Source: Candidatus Moraniibacteriota bacterium
GTDB taxonomy: Bacteria; Patescibacteria; Paceibacteria; Moranbacterales; UBA2206
Length of the DNA: 64,000 nucleotides
Assembly (NCBI GenBank): GCA_030645735.1
Contig: JAUSNP010000006.1
Coordinates: 62,001-126,000, forward strand
Direction: 5' to 3'
Shown: positions 7,560 through 14,712 of the stretch, piece by piece
How the letters are laid out: every line of letters begins with the position of its first letter
Numbering within the stretch: the stretch's first letter is position 1
Program-made: the position numbers and the translations under genes
The notes under the pieces: generated by a model
The model's input: the letters and a program-made list of their open reading frames with translations, nothing else
What the model was told of the DNA's origin: nothing
Database searches by the model: none

Positions 7560-8658
7560 GATGTTGAGGTTACGAGATATGAAAAAAGGAAAGATGAAGA
7601 TACTTTTTATTACAAGAACAAGAACGGCAAGGGGCGGCCATATTGTTTTTACAAATCTCGTTCGGGAATTGCATAAAGAAGGATATGATGTGACACTGAC
7701 GACTTTTGAGTCAAAAGAAAAGATGAAGAGAGTTGTTCCATATTGGGAAAATATTGATGTTAATTTTGTTGAAATACCCCATCTAGAGGATCGTGATTCT
7801 GAGCAGATGGCTCATATTGAAGCAGCTTCTGTCTACATTAGAGAAAATATAGATAAGTTTGACAAAATAATTTTAGATAGTTGGTTCATAGCTATGGCTG
7901 CGTTGAGGGAAAATATTTTTTCTGATAAAATTTTCCATCTAGTTCAGAGCAATTCGGCTTTTGCGCCTGAGAATAAGGGAGAATTTTGGAAATCAGAATT
8001 GTTCAATTTATTGCCATTTACACCCATGAACAGAATTATCGTTTCTGAATCATTGGCATTACATTTTAAAGAGAAGTATCGTAAAGATTTTAAAACTATG
8101 CATTTATTTCTGGATGAGGTATATTTGAAAAATGAGTTTAATGTTAAATCTAGAGAGATATTAAAAATAGTTTCTTCAAGTGCAACTTTTAATCTTGCAA
8201 CGAAGGGCTTGAATTTCTTGTTAGAACAATTAGAAAAAGTTAAAGAACTAAAATTTGAACTAACTCTTGTTTCTGGAGATGTGATAAAAAAAGATTTGAG
8301 CGTATATTCTTTTCCAATAAAGGTGGTGGGCGCAAAAAATCCGACTGAGATGGTCGAAGAACTTGGCAAGCATGATGTTTATGTAAATACTTCAACGAAA
8401 GAATCTTTTTGCCTGGCGCTTGCGGAGGCTATGGCAATCGGTATGCCAGTCGTAGCCTTGGATTCTGTGGGTAATCGTGAATATATGGATGGCGAGAATG
8501 CAATTTTTGTAGAAAAAGAAGAAGATTTTATCCCTGGACTTTTGAAAATGAAAGACATAGAATTTAGAAATAAAATAAGTGTGAAAGCAAAAGAAAGTAT
8601 GCGCAGATATACACTTAAAAATTCAGTTAAAAGTTTGAAGGAGATTGTAGGTATTTAG
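7558..8658 (+). CDS. Glycosyltransferase, GT4-like (GT-B fold)
   Basis: A 366-aa glycosyltransferase. The N-terminal half starts with the Rossmann strand MKILFITRTRTARGGHIVFTNLVREL, typical of GT-B enzymes acting on nucleotide sugars, and the C-terminal half has the donor-binding signature DVYVNTSTKESFCLALAEAMAIGMPVVALDSVGNREYMDGENAIFV with the E-x7-E pattern of GT4. Substrate is unknown; a role in surface polysaccharide is likely. The long frame begins inside the hairpin repeat, and ATGs at 7579 or 7594 are plausible true starts. Confidence 0.82.
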   Translation: MMLRLRDMKKGKMKILFITRTRTARGGHIVFTNLVRELHKEGYDVTLTTFESKEKMKRVVPYWENIDVNFVEIPHLEDRDSEQMAHIEAASVYIRENIDKFDKIILDSWFIAMAALRENIFSDKIFHLVQSNSAFAPENKGEFWKSELFNLLPFTPMNRIIVSESLALHFKEKYRKDFKTMHLFLDEVYLKNEFNVKSREILKIVSSSATFNLATKGLNFLLEQLEKVKELKFELTLVSGDVIKKDLSVYSFPIKVVGAKNPTEMVEELGKHDVYVNTSTKESFCLALAEAMAIGMPVVALDSVGNREYMDGENAIFVEKEEDFIPGLLKMKDIEFRNKISVKAKESMRRYTLKNSVKSLKEIVGI

Positions 8659-8668
8659 ACAAATATTC

Positions 8669-8698
8669 ATCCTTCCATACGACCATATAAGGAAGGAT
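8669..8698 (+). repeat. Hairpin repeat, copy 3 of 4
   Basis: Perfect 8-bp arms ATCCTTCC and GGAAGGAT, with an inner ATA/TAT pair around CGACCA. It lies in the 85-base gap between the glycosyltransferase and the next gene. A TATAAT-like word at 8715-8720 follows. Confidence 0.9.
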
Positions 8699-8743
8699 TA
8701 AAAAAGATGGGATATATAATAAAGTTAAAGTCGAGGTAAATTT

Positions 8744-9109
8744 ATGGGCATCAAGGTTGAGTTTAATCCAGATCTGGCGTTGCGGGATATTGCGGAATTT
8801 AAGAATGGCAATCGCAAATTGGAAGAATGTGTTCCAGAAAATTTGGAGATTGGAAAAGTTTATGATTTTTTGAAATCAGGCCAGCGTTTGTATTATTTGA
8901 GTGATAGTGAATTTTATGGCAATGGTCAATTGCCGCTTATGAAAACCAGTGGTAATGAAAATCTATCACGACCATTGGCGAGTATAAAAATTTTAGAGGC
9001 GACACATTTTTTAGATCAGGGTGAAGTGTGGACGAAAGGAAAATATAAAGTCATCGAGATTTTTAATGATGATAAAATTCATTTTGAAGCATGCAAAATA
9101 ATTGGGTAA
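8744..9109 (+). CDS. Hypothetical protein (121 aa)
   Basis: I do not recognise this 121-aa soluble protein. It has no signal peptide or membrane segment and is rich in charged residues and aromatic positions (VYDFLKSGQRLYYLSDSEFYGNGQLPLMKTSG, EVWTKGKYKVIEIFNDDKIHFEACKIIG). Codon use looks like that of its neighbours, and it sits 12 bases before the MazG-like gene, so it may belong to the small-enzyme operon downstream. The start follows a GAGGT ribosome-binding site at 8733-8737. Confidence 0.65.
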   Translation: MGIKVEFNPDLALRDIAEFKNGNRKLEECVPENLEIGKVYDFLKSGQRLYYLSDSEFYGNGQLPLMKTSGNENLSRPLASIKILEATHFLDQGEVWTKGKYKVIEIFNDDKIHFEACKIIG

Positions 9110-9121
9110 AAGATAAAATTC

Positions 9122-9442
9122 ATGGAATTTAAGAAAATTGAAAGTGGTGTGCTCAAAACCGCAAGAGATTATTCAGAGAAATATGGAATTGAAGCTGATG
9201 CTGATTTTGCTATGCATAAACTTTATGAAGAAGTCGGGGAGTTGTCCGAAGCTTATTTAACATACAAAAAGAAGAGTCGTCCAGAAAAATTTACAACCGA
9301 AGCTGAAGTTAAAAATAAATTAGCATATGAATTGGCGGATGTCGCGGGAATTGTCATGGTGATAGCGGAAAAATTAAACATTGATTTGGAAGATGCAATT
9401 AATCGTAAATGGATCATAAAAGAATGGGAAAGAAAGAAATAA
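9122..9442 (+). CDS. MazG-like nucleotide pyrophosphohydrolase
   Basis: A 106-aa all-alpha NTP pyrophosphohydrolase of the MazG superfamily, which hydrolyses (often aberrant) NTPs to NMP and pyrophosphate. The metal-binding motifs are visible as EEVGELSEA (residues about 39-47) and ELADVAGIV (about 73-81), the EExxE...ExxD pattern. Single-domain length is normal. It overlaps the next gene and heads a cluster of small nucleotide-processing enzymes. Confidence 0.85.
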   Translation: MEFKKIESGVLKTARDYSEKYGIEADADFAMHKLYEEVGELSEAYLTYKKKSRPEKFTTEAEVKNKLAYELADVAGIVMVIAEKLNIDLEDAINRKWIIKEWERKK

Positions 9443-10089
9443 TAAAAAAAATAGAAATTGAGGCCAAGAAGTTTTTTGTGGGCGCGAGCGGTTGTCATGA
9501 TTGGACGCATGTAGAGAGAGTGCGCGTACTGGCTATGCGGATCGGTAAAAAAGAAAAAGCGGATTTGTTTGTTTTGGAAACAGCTGCGCTTCTACATGAC
9601 ATTGGGCGTAAGGAAGAATTGAAGGCGCAGGGAAGTTTTTGTCATGCAGAAAGAGGTGCGGAAATAGCAAAAGTTATTTTGAAAAAGTACGAATTTAATC
9701 AGGAGCAAATTGATAATATCTTTCATTGTATCCAATCTCATCGTTATCGAAACAGCTATGTCCCAACAACACTAGAGGCAAAAGTACTGTTTGATGCAGA
9801 TAAGTTGGACTCGACCGGTGCAGTTGGTATAGGTAGGCTATTTCTTTTTGCAGGCAGTTCACATGGCTCCGGCAGGTTGCATTCTGGCAATGAGAAAAAA
9901 TTAGCAAAAACCAAGAAGGATTATTCATTCACAGTTGAAGATACTGCTGCGATGGAATATTATACCAAGATTAAAAATATTGAAAAAAGAGTCTTGACTA
10001 AATCTGGCAAAAAAGTAGCTCACGAAAGACAAAAATTTGCAGCCGATTTTTTTCGAAGACTTGAAAAGGAAGTAGAGGGAATAATTTAA
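9409..10089 (+). CDS. HD-domain phosphohydrolase
   Basis: A 226-aa metal-dependent phosphohydrolase of the HD superfamily. The motifs occur in order: H in SGCHDWTHVERV (about 30), HD in LLHDIGRKEE (about 62), H in CHAERGAEIA and D in FDADKLDSTG (about 129). This architecture resembles the YedJ/YpgQ type of stand-alone HD enzymes that often act on nucleotides; the substrate is not determinable here. The frame overlaps the MazG gene by 34 bases if it starts at 9409, or by 19 if the second ATG (9424) is used. Confidence 0.82.
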   Translation: MDHKRMGKKEIIKKIEIEAKKFFVGASGCHDWTHVERVRVLAMRIGKKEKADLFVLETAALLHDIGRKEELKAQGSFCHAERGAEIAKVILKKYEFNQEQIDNIFHCIQSHRYRNSYVPTTLEAKVLFDADKLDSTGAVGIGRLFLFAGSSHGSGRLHSGNEKKLAKTKKDYSFTVEDTAAMEYYTKIKNIEKRVLTKSGKKVAHERQKFAADFFRRLEKEVEGII

Positions 10090-10093
10090 ATTT

Positions 10094-10489
10094 ATGCATA
10101 GAAGTGTTGCGGCAATTATAAAAAATGAAAAAGATGAAATTCTGATGTTGGATCGGAAGAATTTTCCGTTTGGCTGGGCATGTCCAGCGGGACATGTTGA
10201 AGAAGGAGAGGAACCGGAAGAAGCGATGGTGCGCGAGGTGCAAGAGGAGACTGGTCTTGATGTGACAAAATTTAAATTAATTTTGCATGAATTCTTGGAT
10301 TGGAATGAATGTAAGCGCGGAGTGAAAGGACATGATTTTTTTGTGTATGAAATCACTGGATGGACAGGTGAAATTGAGCAGAACAAATTGGAATCCAAGG
10401 ATCTTCAATGGAAAACAATTTCAGAAATAAAAAATATGCAACTCGAGCCAGCGTGGGAATATTTTTTAACTAAACTAAAAATGATTTAA
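10094..10489 (+). CDS. NUDIX hydrolase
   Basis: A 131-aa NUDIX-fold pyrophosphohydrolase. The full NUDIX box is visible as GHVEEGEEPEEAMVREVQEETGL (about residues 35-57), matching GX5EX7REUXEEXGU, with the catalytic Glu pair intact. It begins with the usual beta strand VAAIIKNEKDEILMLDRKNFPFG. Substrate is unknown (house-cleaning nucleotides, or a nucleotide sugar). It lies 4 bases after the HD gene and 4 before the next gene, which indicates an operon. Confidence 0.88.
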   Translation: MHRSVAAIIKNEKDEILMLDRKNFPFGWACPAGHVEEGEEPEEAMVREVQEETGLDVTKFKLILHEFLDWNECKRGVKGHDFFVYEITGWTGEIEQNKLESKDLQWKTISEIKNMQLEPAWEYFLTKLKMI

Positions 10490-10493
10490 TCGT

Positions 10494-10913
10494 ATGAAAA
10501 TAACACTTTTAGGAAGTATTTCTGTTGCGGATAAGATGGTTGAGATTGCGGAAAAATTGAAAGCACTCGGACACGAGCCGTTGATGCATGAGAAAATGTA
10601 TTTGATTGGCAGAGGCGAATTGAATGAGGTCCCAGATGGAGTTGAGCACGCGGATGTTAAAAGAAAAAATAATTATATCAAATTCTGGTATAATTTGATT
10701 GTGAGTGGGGACGCTGTTTTGGTTTGTAACTTTAATAAAAAGGGCGTGCCGAATTATATTGGTGGAAATGTTCTGATGGAAATGGGGTTTGCGCATGTGA
10801 ATGATAAAAAAATATTTTTATATAATCCAATTCCCACTGGAGTTTCCTACGTTGATGAAATTGAAGCTATGGCGGACGTTGTAATTAACGGTGATTTAAA
10901 TCTAATCCAATGA
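10494..10913 (+). CDS. Nucleoside 2-deoxyribosyltransferase-like protein
   Basis: A 139-aa protein that resembles the nucleoside 2-deoxyribosyltransferase / DUF4406 fold: an N-terminal Rossmann strand (MKITLLGSISVADKMVEIAEKLKALGHEP), a central VSGDAVLVCNFNKKGVPNYIGGNVLMEMGFAH segment in which the family Glu (MEMGFAH) is present, and KKIFLYNPIP. It could instead be a nucleotide-binding sensor of the same fold. Its stop overlaps the next start (ATGA at 10910). Context among nucleotide hydrolases supports a role in nucleotide salvage or clearance. Confidence 0.7.
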   Translation: MKITLLGSISVADKMVEIAEKLKALGHEPLMHEKMYLIGRGELNEVPDGVEHADVKRKNNYIKFWYNLIVSGDAVLVCNFNKKGVPNYIGGNVLMEMGFAHVNDKKIFLYNPIPTGVSYVDEIEAMADVVINGDLNLIQ

Positions 10914-11449
10914 CAGAACTGAGGATTGTAAAATTTTTTAATCGGTTGGGGCGAGGGACGGCAATTGATTGGGTAACTGATTTTGTCAGTCGAATTTTGT
11001 ATTTGGCAGTTTTCTGGATGCTTTTTGCAATTGCGATTTTTTTCTTGGCAGAAAATGGAAAAATTATTGCGCTTGCTATGACTATTGCGGCTGGATTGCA
11101 TTTTCTGATTAGCGAAGGCGTGTTTAAGCGTTTGTTGTTGAAATATTTCGCAAAGATTCGACCATATGTTGAGCATCCAAAAGAGGTTTTTCCTATTGGC
11201 CGAAGACATAGTGATTCATCCTTTCCATCTAGTCATATGTCAGCCAATCTAGCCGTGTTTACGGTTCTAGCATATTTTTATCCGAGTATGTGGCTGATTA
11301 TCACATTGCTTGTGTTGCTGATAGCTTTCGCGCGCTTGCACAATGGTATGCATTATTTATCTGATGTGGTGGCGGGCATAGTTTTTGGGATTGTGTATGG
11401 AATTGTAGGAATTTATTTGTCTAATGCTGTTGTAAGCGCGTTGCTTTGA
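10910..11449 (+). CDS. PAP2-family membrane phosphatase (undecaprenyl-PP phosphatase-like)
   Basis: A 179-aa protein with about five membrane helices and the acid phosphatase motifs of the PAP2 superfamily: KYFAKIRP (motif 1, with one residue less than the canonical spacing), SFPSSHMSAN (motif 2, catalytic His) and ARLHNGMHYLSDVVAG (motif 3, catalytic His and Asp). Such enzymes recycle undecaprenyl diphosphate, the lipid carrier for peptidoglycan and glycans, at the outer face of the membrane. Its start overlaps the previous stop by four bases. Confidence 0.83.
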   Translation: MTELRIVKFFNRLGRGTAIDWVTDFVSRILYLAVFWMLFAIAIFFLAENGKIIALAMTIAAGLHFLISEGVFKRLLLKYFAKIRPYVEHPKEVFPIGRRHSDSSFPSSHMSANLAVFTVLAYFYPSMWLIITLLVLLIAFARLHNGMHYLSDVVAGIVFGIVYGIVGIYLSNAVVSALL

Positions 11450-11505
11450 TTTTTTTAAAAAACTGGTATAGACTGGGTTATATAACAAATTTATAAAGTA
11501 TTTGT

Positions 11506-12828
11506 ATGTTGGATATCAAATTTATTCGAGAAAACGCAGAAGAAATCAAGAAAGTGATTGAGCTCAAAAGCATTGATTTGAATTTGGATGAACTTTTGGC
11601 CATGGATGAAAAAAGACGGTTGTCCATGCAATATATTGAAGAGTTGAGCGCGGAAAAAAATAAGCTCAATGATTTAATGCAAAAAGCCACCCCAGAAGAG
11701 CGTGCAACTTTGATCGAGCAAGGCAAGGCAGTCAAAGAAAAAATGGAAACAGTTGAGCCGGAATATCGAAACTTGAAACATGAATTTGAATCTTTGATGG
11801 TGCGTGTGCCCAATGTCATTTCAAAGGATACGCCGATTGGCAAAAGTGAAGATGAAAATGTGGAAATTTTTAAAACAGACAACATTCCACAATTCGATTT
11901 CACGCCGAAAGATCACATCCAACTCGGAAAAGATTTGGACATCTTGGATTTGGAACGTGGAGCGAAAGTGGGTGGCTATCGTGGCTATTATGTGAAAAAT
12001 GAAGGTGTGTCCTTGATGATGGGTTTCATGATGTATGCGATCAACAAGATGATGACCAAGGGATATTCTCCGATGATTGTGCCGACTTTGGTGAAAGAAT
12101 TTTCTTTGTTTGGCAGTGGTTATTTCAAAGGCTTGGAATACAATCAGGAGGTGGATGAAATTTACAAAGTGGCTTCTTCAGAAAAAGAAGTGACCGGCGA
12201 AGTCAGCAAGGATAACAAATTTTTAGTCGGCACTGCTGAACCATCTTTGTTGGCCTATTATGCTGACGAGGTTTTGCAAGAAGATCAGTTGCCACTGAAG
12301 ATGTGTGGCTATTCACAATGTTATCGCAGTGAAATTGGTAGCTATGGCAAAGACACCAAGGGTATGTATCGTGTGCATGAGTTCATGAAAGTGGAGCAAG
12401 TCATCTTGTGTGAAGCTGACAACAAAGAAGCGGAAAGATTGCAAGATGAAATGGTGGCTATTTCTCGTGAGATGCATGAAGAACTTGGTTTGCCCTATCG
12501 ACAATTGGCAATTTGCACCGGGGATTTGGGCGCTGGCAAATATCGTCAATATGACTTGGAAGCTTGGATGCCTGGACTCAATCGCTTTGGCGAAACTGGT
12601 TCAGCCAGCATCTTCACTGATTGGCAATCACGCCGGCTCAATGTGAAATATGCCGACAAAAATGGTGATCGAAAATATGTTTACATGTTGAACAACACTG
12701 CTTTGCCAAGTCCAAGAATTTTCATTGCCATCTTGGAAAATCATCAACAAGCTGACGGTTCAATCAAAATTCCAGAAGTCCTGAAAAAGTTTATGCCAGT
12801 AGCGATGGATTATATCACTAAGAAATAA
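11506..12828 (+). CDS. serS: Seryl-tRNA synthetase
   Basis: A 440-aa class IIa synthetase. The N-terminal antiparallel coiled-coil arm (about 1-105, IRENAEEIKKVIELKS ... AEKNKLNDLMQKATPEERATLIEQGKAVKEKME) binds the long variable arm of tRNA-Ser. The catalytic core has LVGTAEPSLLAYYADE, motif 2 (GYSQCYRSEIGSYG ... MYRVHEFMKVEQ) and motif 3 (LPSPRIFIAILENHQQ) with conserved Arg and NHQQADG. Length is normal. A terminator follows directly. Confidence 0.96.
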   Translation: MLDIKFIRENAEEIKKVIELKSIDLNLDELLAMDEKRRLSMQYIEELSAEKNKLNDLMQKATPEERATLIEQGKAVKEKMETVEPEYRNLKHEFESLMVRVPNVISKDTPIGKSEDENVEIFKTDNIPQFDFTPKDHIQLGKDLDILDLERGAKVGGYRGYYVKNEGVSLMMGFMMYAINKMMTKGYSPMIVPTLVKEFSLFGSGYFKGLEYNQEVDEIYKVASSEKEVTGEVSKDNKFLVGTAEPSLLAYYADEVLQEDQLPLKMCGYSQCYRSEIGSYGKDTKGMYRVHEFMKVEQVILCEADNKEAERLQDEMVAISREMHEELGLPYRQLAICTGDLGAGKYRQYDLEAWMPGLNRFGETGSASIFTDWQSRRLNVKYADKNGDRKYVYMLNNTALPSPRIFIAILENHQQADGSIKIPEVLKKFMPVAMDYITKK

Positions 12829-12848
12829 ACATTCAAAAATAAGTCCTT

Positions 12849-12877
12849 AAAAAAGTCTCAACTTGAGACTTTTTTTG
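12849..12877 (+). terminator. Terminator of serS
   Basis: AAAAGTCTCAA/TTGAGACTTTT stem with a one-base loop region and seven T. A TATAAT at 12893-12898 follows 16 bases after the T run, so this T run may also act as the -35 region of the next transcript. Confidence 0.85.
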
Positions 12878-12970
12878 TGGCCAAAATTGTAGTATAATAC
12901 AGTAGGTTAATAATTTAATTTATCCGATTGAATTTCCTGAGTATTTAGGACTGGCTTCTGGCCAAATTCA

Positions 12971-13672
12971 ATGGAGAAAATAAAAAAAATGAAGAAAAAA
13001 ATGTTGGTCATGCTAGCGCTTGTAGTGTTGGCGACGTCTGGTGGCCTTGCTACTTTTGCATCTGCCGAAGAAGTGGCTCAAGATGAGTCAACTGTGCTTG
13101 TGGCAAGTAATCAAAAAATGACTCAGCAACGAGAAGTGAATAAATTGGAATTGCAACAGAAGCGGGATGAAATGAAGGCGCAACGGGAAGAGACAATGAA
13201 ACAAAAAAGAGCAGAAAGGTGCGAGATGGTTCAAAAGCGGATTGCTGAGCGAGCAACTAGCGTTGACACCGCCAAGGAAAAGCATCTAGCAGTCTATAAA
13301 AATATGCAGGCTCGAATTCAGAAGTTCATTGATCGCTTGAGCGCAGCAGGCATGGATACGACAAAGGTGGCTGCTGATTTGACTGTGTTGCAGACAAAAA
13401 TCCAAAAATTCACTGATGATCAAAAAGCATATGAAGCAACTATGGATGCTGCCAAAAATTTTGCGTGCGGTGAAACTGATATCGCGGTTGTAGCCGACGC
13501 CAAAACAAAGATGCAGACAGCTCGAGCAGCTTTGAAAGTTGTGCATGCGGATGCAGCGGATATCAGAGTTTTTATGCGCCAGACAGTTATGGTGGATATC
13601 TTGGCTTTGAAAAAACAAGTTGCTGAGACTAAGCTTGAGGATGCAGAAAAAGCTGTGACTGAGAAAAACTAA
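12971..13672 (+). CDS. Exported coiled-coil protein, unrecognised
   Basis: A 233-aa protein with a clear N-terminal signal peptide (basic MEKIKKMKKK, hydrophobic MLVMLALVVLATSGGLATF, cleavage likely after FASA). The mature part is almost entirely charged helix (QQKRDEMKAQREETMKQKRAERCEMVQKRIAERA) and predicted coiled coil, with a pattern similar to periplasmic proteins that form long helices. I cannot name a family. The second ATG at 12989 is an alternative start. A promoter-like TATAAT lies at 12893-12898. The stop codon lies inside a 15-bp inverted repeat. Confidence 0.7.
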   Translation: MEKIKKMKKKMLVMLALVVLATSGGLATFASAEEVAQDESTVLVASNQKMTQQREVNKLELQQKRDEMKAQREETMKQKRAERCEMVQKRIAERATSVDTAKEKHLAVYKNMQARIQKFIDRLSAAGMDTTKVAADLTVLQTKIQKFTDDQKAYEATMDAAKNFACGETDIAVVADAKTKMQTARAALKVVHADAADIRVFMRQTVMVDILALKKQVAETKLEDAEKAVTEKN

Positions 13673-13743
13673 AGTTAAAGCAAGGACTTAGACAGCAATT
13701 GAAGCTGAATCAATAGAATAAATAATTAAACTTTAGTTTTTCT
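13662..13743 (+). repeat. 15-bp perfect inverted repeat spanning the gap between two exported-protein genes
   Basis: AGAAAAACTAAAGTT (13662-13676, including a stop codon) and AACTTTAGTTTTTCT (13729-13743) are perfect reverse complements separated by 52 bases. The second arm contains five T and can serve as a long-loop terminator or 3' stabiliser for the upstream mRNA. Confidence 0.7.
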
Positions 13744-13766
13744 TTCAATTAATTAGAATAAAAAAT

Positions 13767-14030
13767 ATGAAAAAAATATTTACCATTTTGGGATTGACCT
13801 TGTCGGTTGTTTTGCTAGCTGGTTGTAGCAGCAAGACTGAGCCTCAAAAAGAGAGTGGTGCGCCGGCGCAAGTCAAAGAAGCTCCAGCAGCAGTTGTTTT
13901 GCCAGAAGCTGTTGTAACCAAGCCAGGTGAGACTGCCGATGACGAGGTGAAAAACATTGAAAAAGACTTGCAATCCATTGATGATGTCAGTCTAAATCAA
14001 GGGCTTTCAGATGATGACTTGGGACTATAA
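13767..14030 (+). CDS. Small lipoprotein
   Basis: An 87-aa protein with a lipoprotein signal peptide: MKKIFTILGLTLSVVLLAGC, lipobox LAGC with Cys20 as the expected lipidated residue. The mature part is low-complexity, rich in A, P, E, K and V, and ends in an acidic tail (SIDDVSLNQGLSDDDLGL). No domain is recognisable. It would be anchored to the outer leaflet of the cytoplasmic membrane. It follows the coiled-coil exported protein and may be co-expressed with it. Confidence 0.78.
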   Translation: MKKIFTILGLTLSVVLLAGCSSKTEPQKESGAPAQVKEAPAAVVLPEAVVTKPGETADDEVKNIEKDLQSIDDVSLNQGLSDDDLGL

Positions 14031-14083
14031 AAAAACCTATTTGACCTCCCGCTGGTTACCCTGTATACTCAATAAAGTGCCTT

Positions 14084-14242
14084 AGAACCTACTCATAATC
14101 TCCATATTCTGCTGCGAAATTGAAATTCCGGCTGCAAACCGTTCAAAGCTCGTCGGGTTATATGATAGCCCTTCTCGCTTTTCACGATTTTCGCTCGAAA
14201 TTTCAATCTCTCGCGACGAAAGAGAGATTATGAGTAGGTTCT
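14084..14242. mobile_element. Palindromic MITE-like element, copy A (159 bp)
   Basis: Perfect 19-bp terminal inverted repeats AGAACCTACTCATAATCTC (14084-14102) and its reverse complement (14224-14242) enclose a partly palindromic core that includes CTGCAAACCGTTCAAAGCTC. The core is about 80% identical to the element at 29937-30123, whose terminal repeats differ in matching ways on both arms. No intact ORF. It lies directly upstream of the 16S rRNA promoter. No clear target-site duplication. Confidence 0.75.
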
Positions 14243-14276
14243 CGGAGTTATCAACAGGGCAAGAAATAGCGGGGGG

Positions 14277-14305
14277 TTGACAAGTTTTTCGGGACTTGCT
14301 AAACT
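14277..14305 (+). promoter_or_regulatory. rRNA promoter
   Basis: TTGACA 14277-14282, 17-base spacer, TAAACT 14300-14305. It is the best promoter upstream of the 16S gene and begins a leader of about 400 bases. Confidence 0.75.
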
Positions 14306-14311
14306 ATCTGA

Positions 14312-14712
14312 GTACTGGAATTTAAGGCTCTAGTTATAAAAATTTAACAACAAAACGGGGGAAGCTATCAACGTAAAAATTGATTAGGGTGAATGTAGAA
14401 AATACAGCAATAAAAATATTGTAAAATGTTTTTACCGCTGTGTTTTTTGTTCCCACCGGCAGGTGAGTCGAAAAATAGCTTCCTTAAAAATTGAATATAC
14501 ATGTATATGTTCAGAATCTGCATCTGATAGAATTAGTAGCTCTATCAGAATGTGGTAAAATAAATCGCAATTTTTTGTGATTAGTCCTTTCCTATCACCT
14601 TCGGGTGGTTTGATAAGAGCTAAAAACTTTTGAAGTCGCAAGACTTTGAAAACAAATTCCTGGATTCATTAGATACCAGGTAGTTGTAAATTCTTTATTG
14701 AGTTTGCAATTT
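14312..14712 (+). other. Structured 16S rRNA leader
   Basis: The stretch between rRNA promoter and mature 16S has no convincing ORF but many possible stems: GGAAGCTAT (near 14360) with ATAGCTTCC (near 14476) as a long-range 9-bp pair enclosing ACAGC/GCTGT and CACC/GGTG; CTGATAGA/TCTATCAG near 14523-14548; a UUCG-capped ACC/GGT stem near 14600; and CCTGG/CCAGG near 14659-14681. Such leaders usually serve antitermination and RNase III processing. Confidence 0.55.

Noticed and set aside
7068..8698. Repeats at 7068, 7532 and 8669 as a CRISPR array
   Set aside because: The copies are 460-1,140 bases apart with genes between them and no spacers or cas genes.
14432..14641. 69-aa minus-strand open frame in the 16S leader
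   Set aside because: It lies wholly in the transcribed rRNA leader on the opposite strand, its DNA is better explained by several stems, and the peptide shows no family features.
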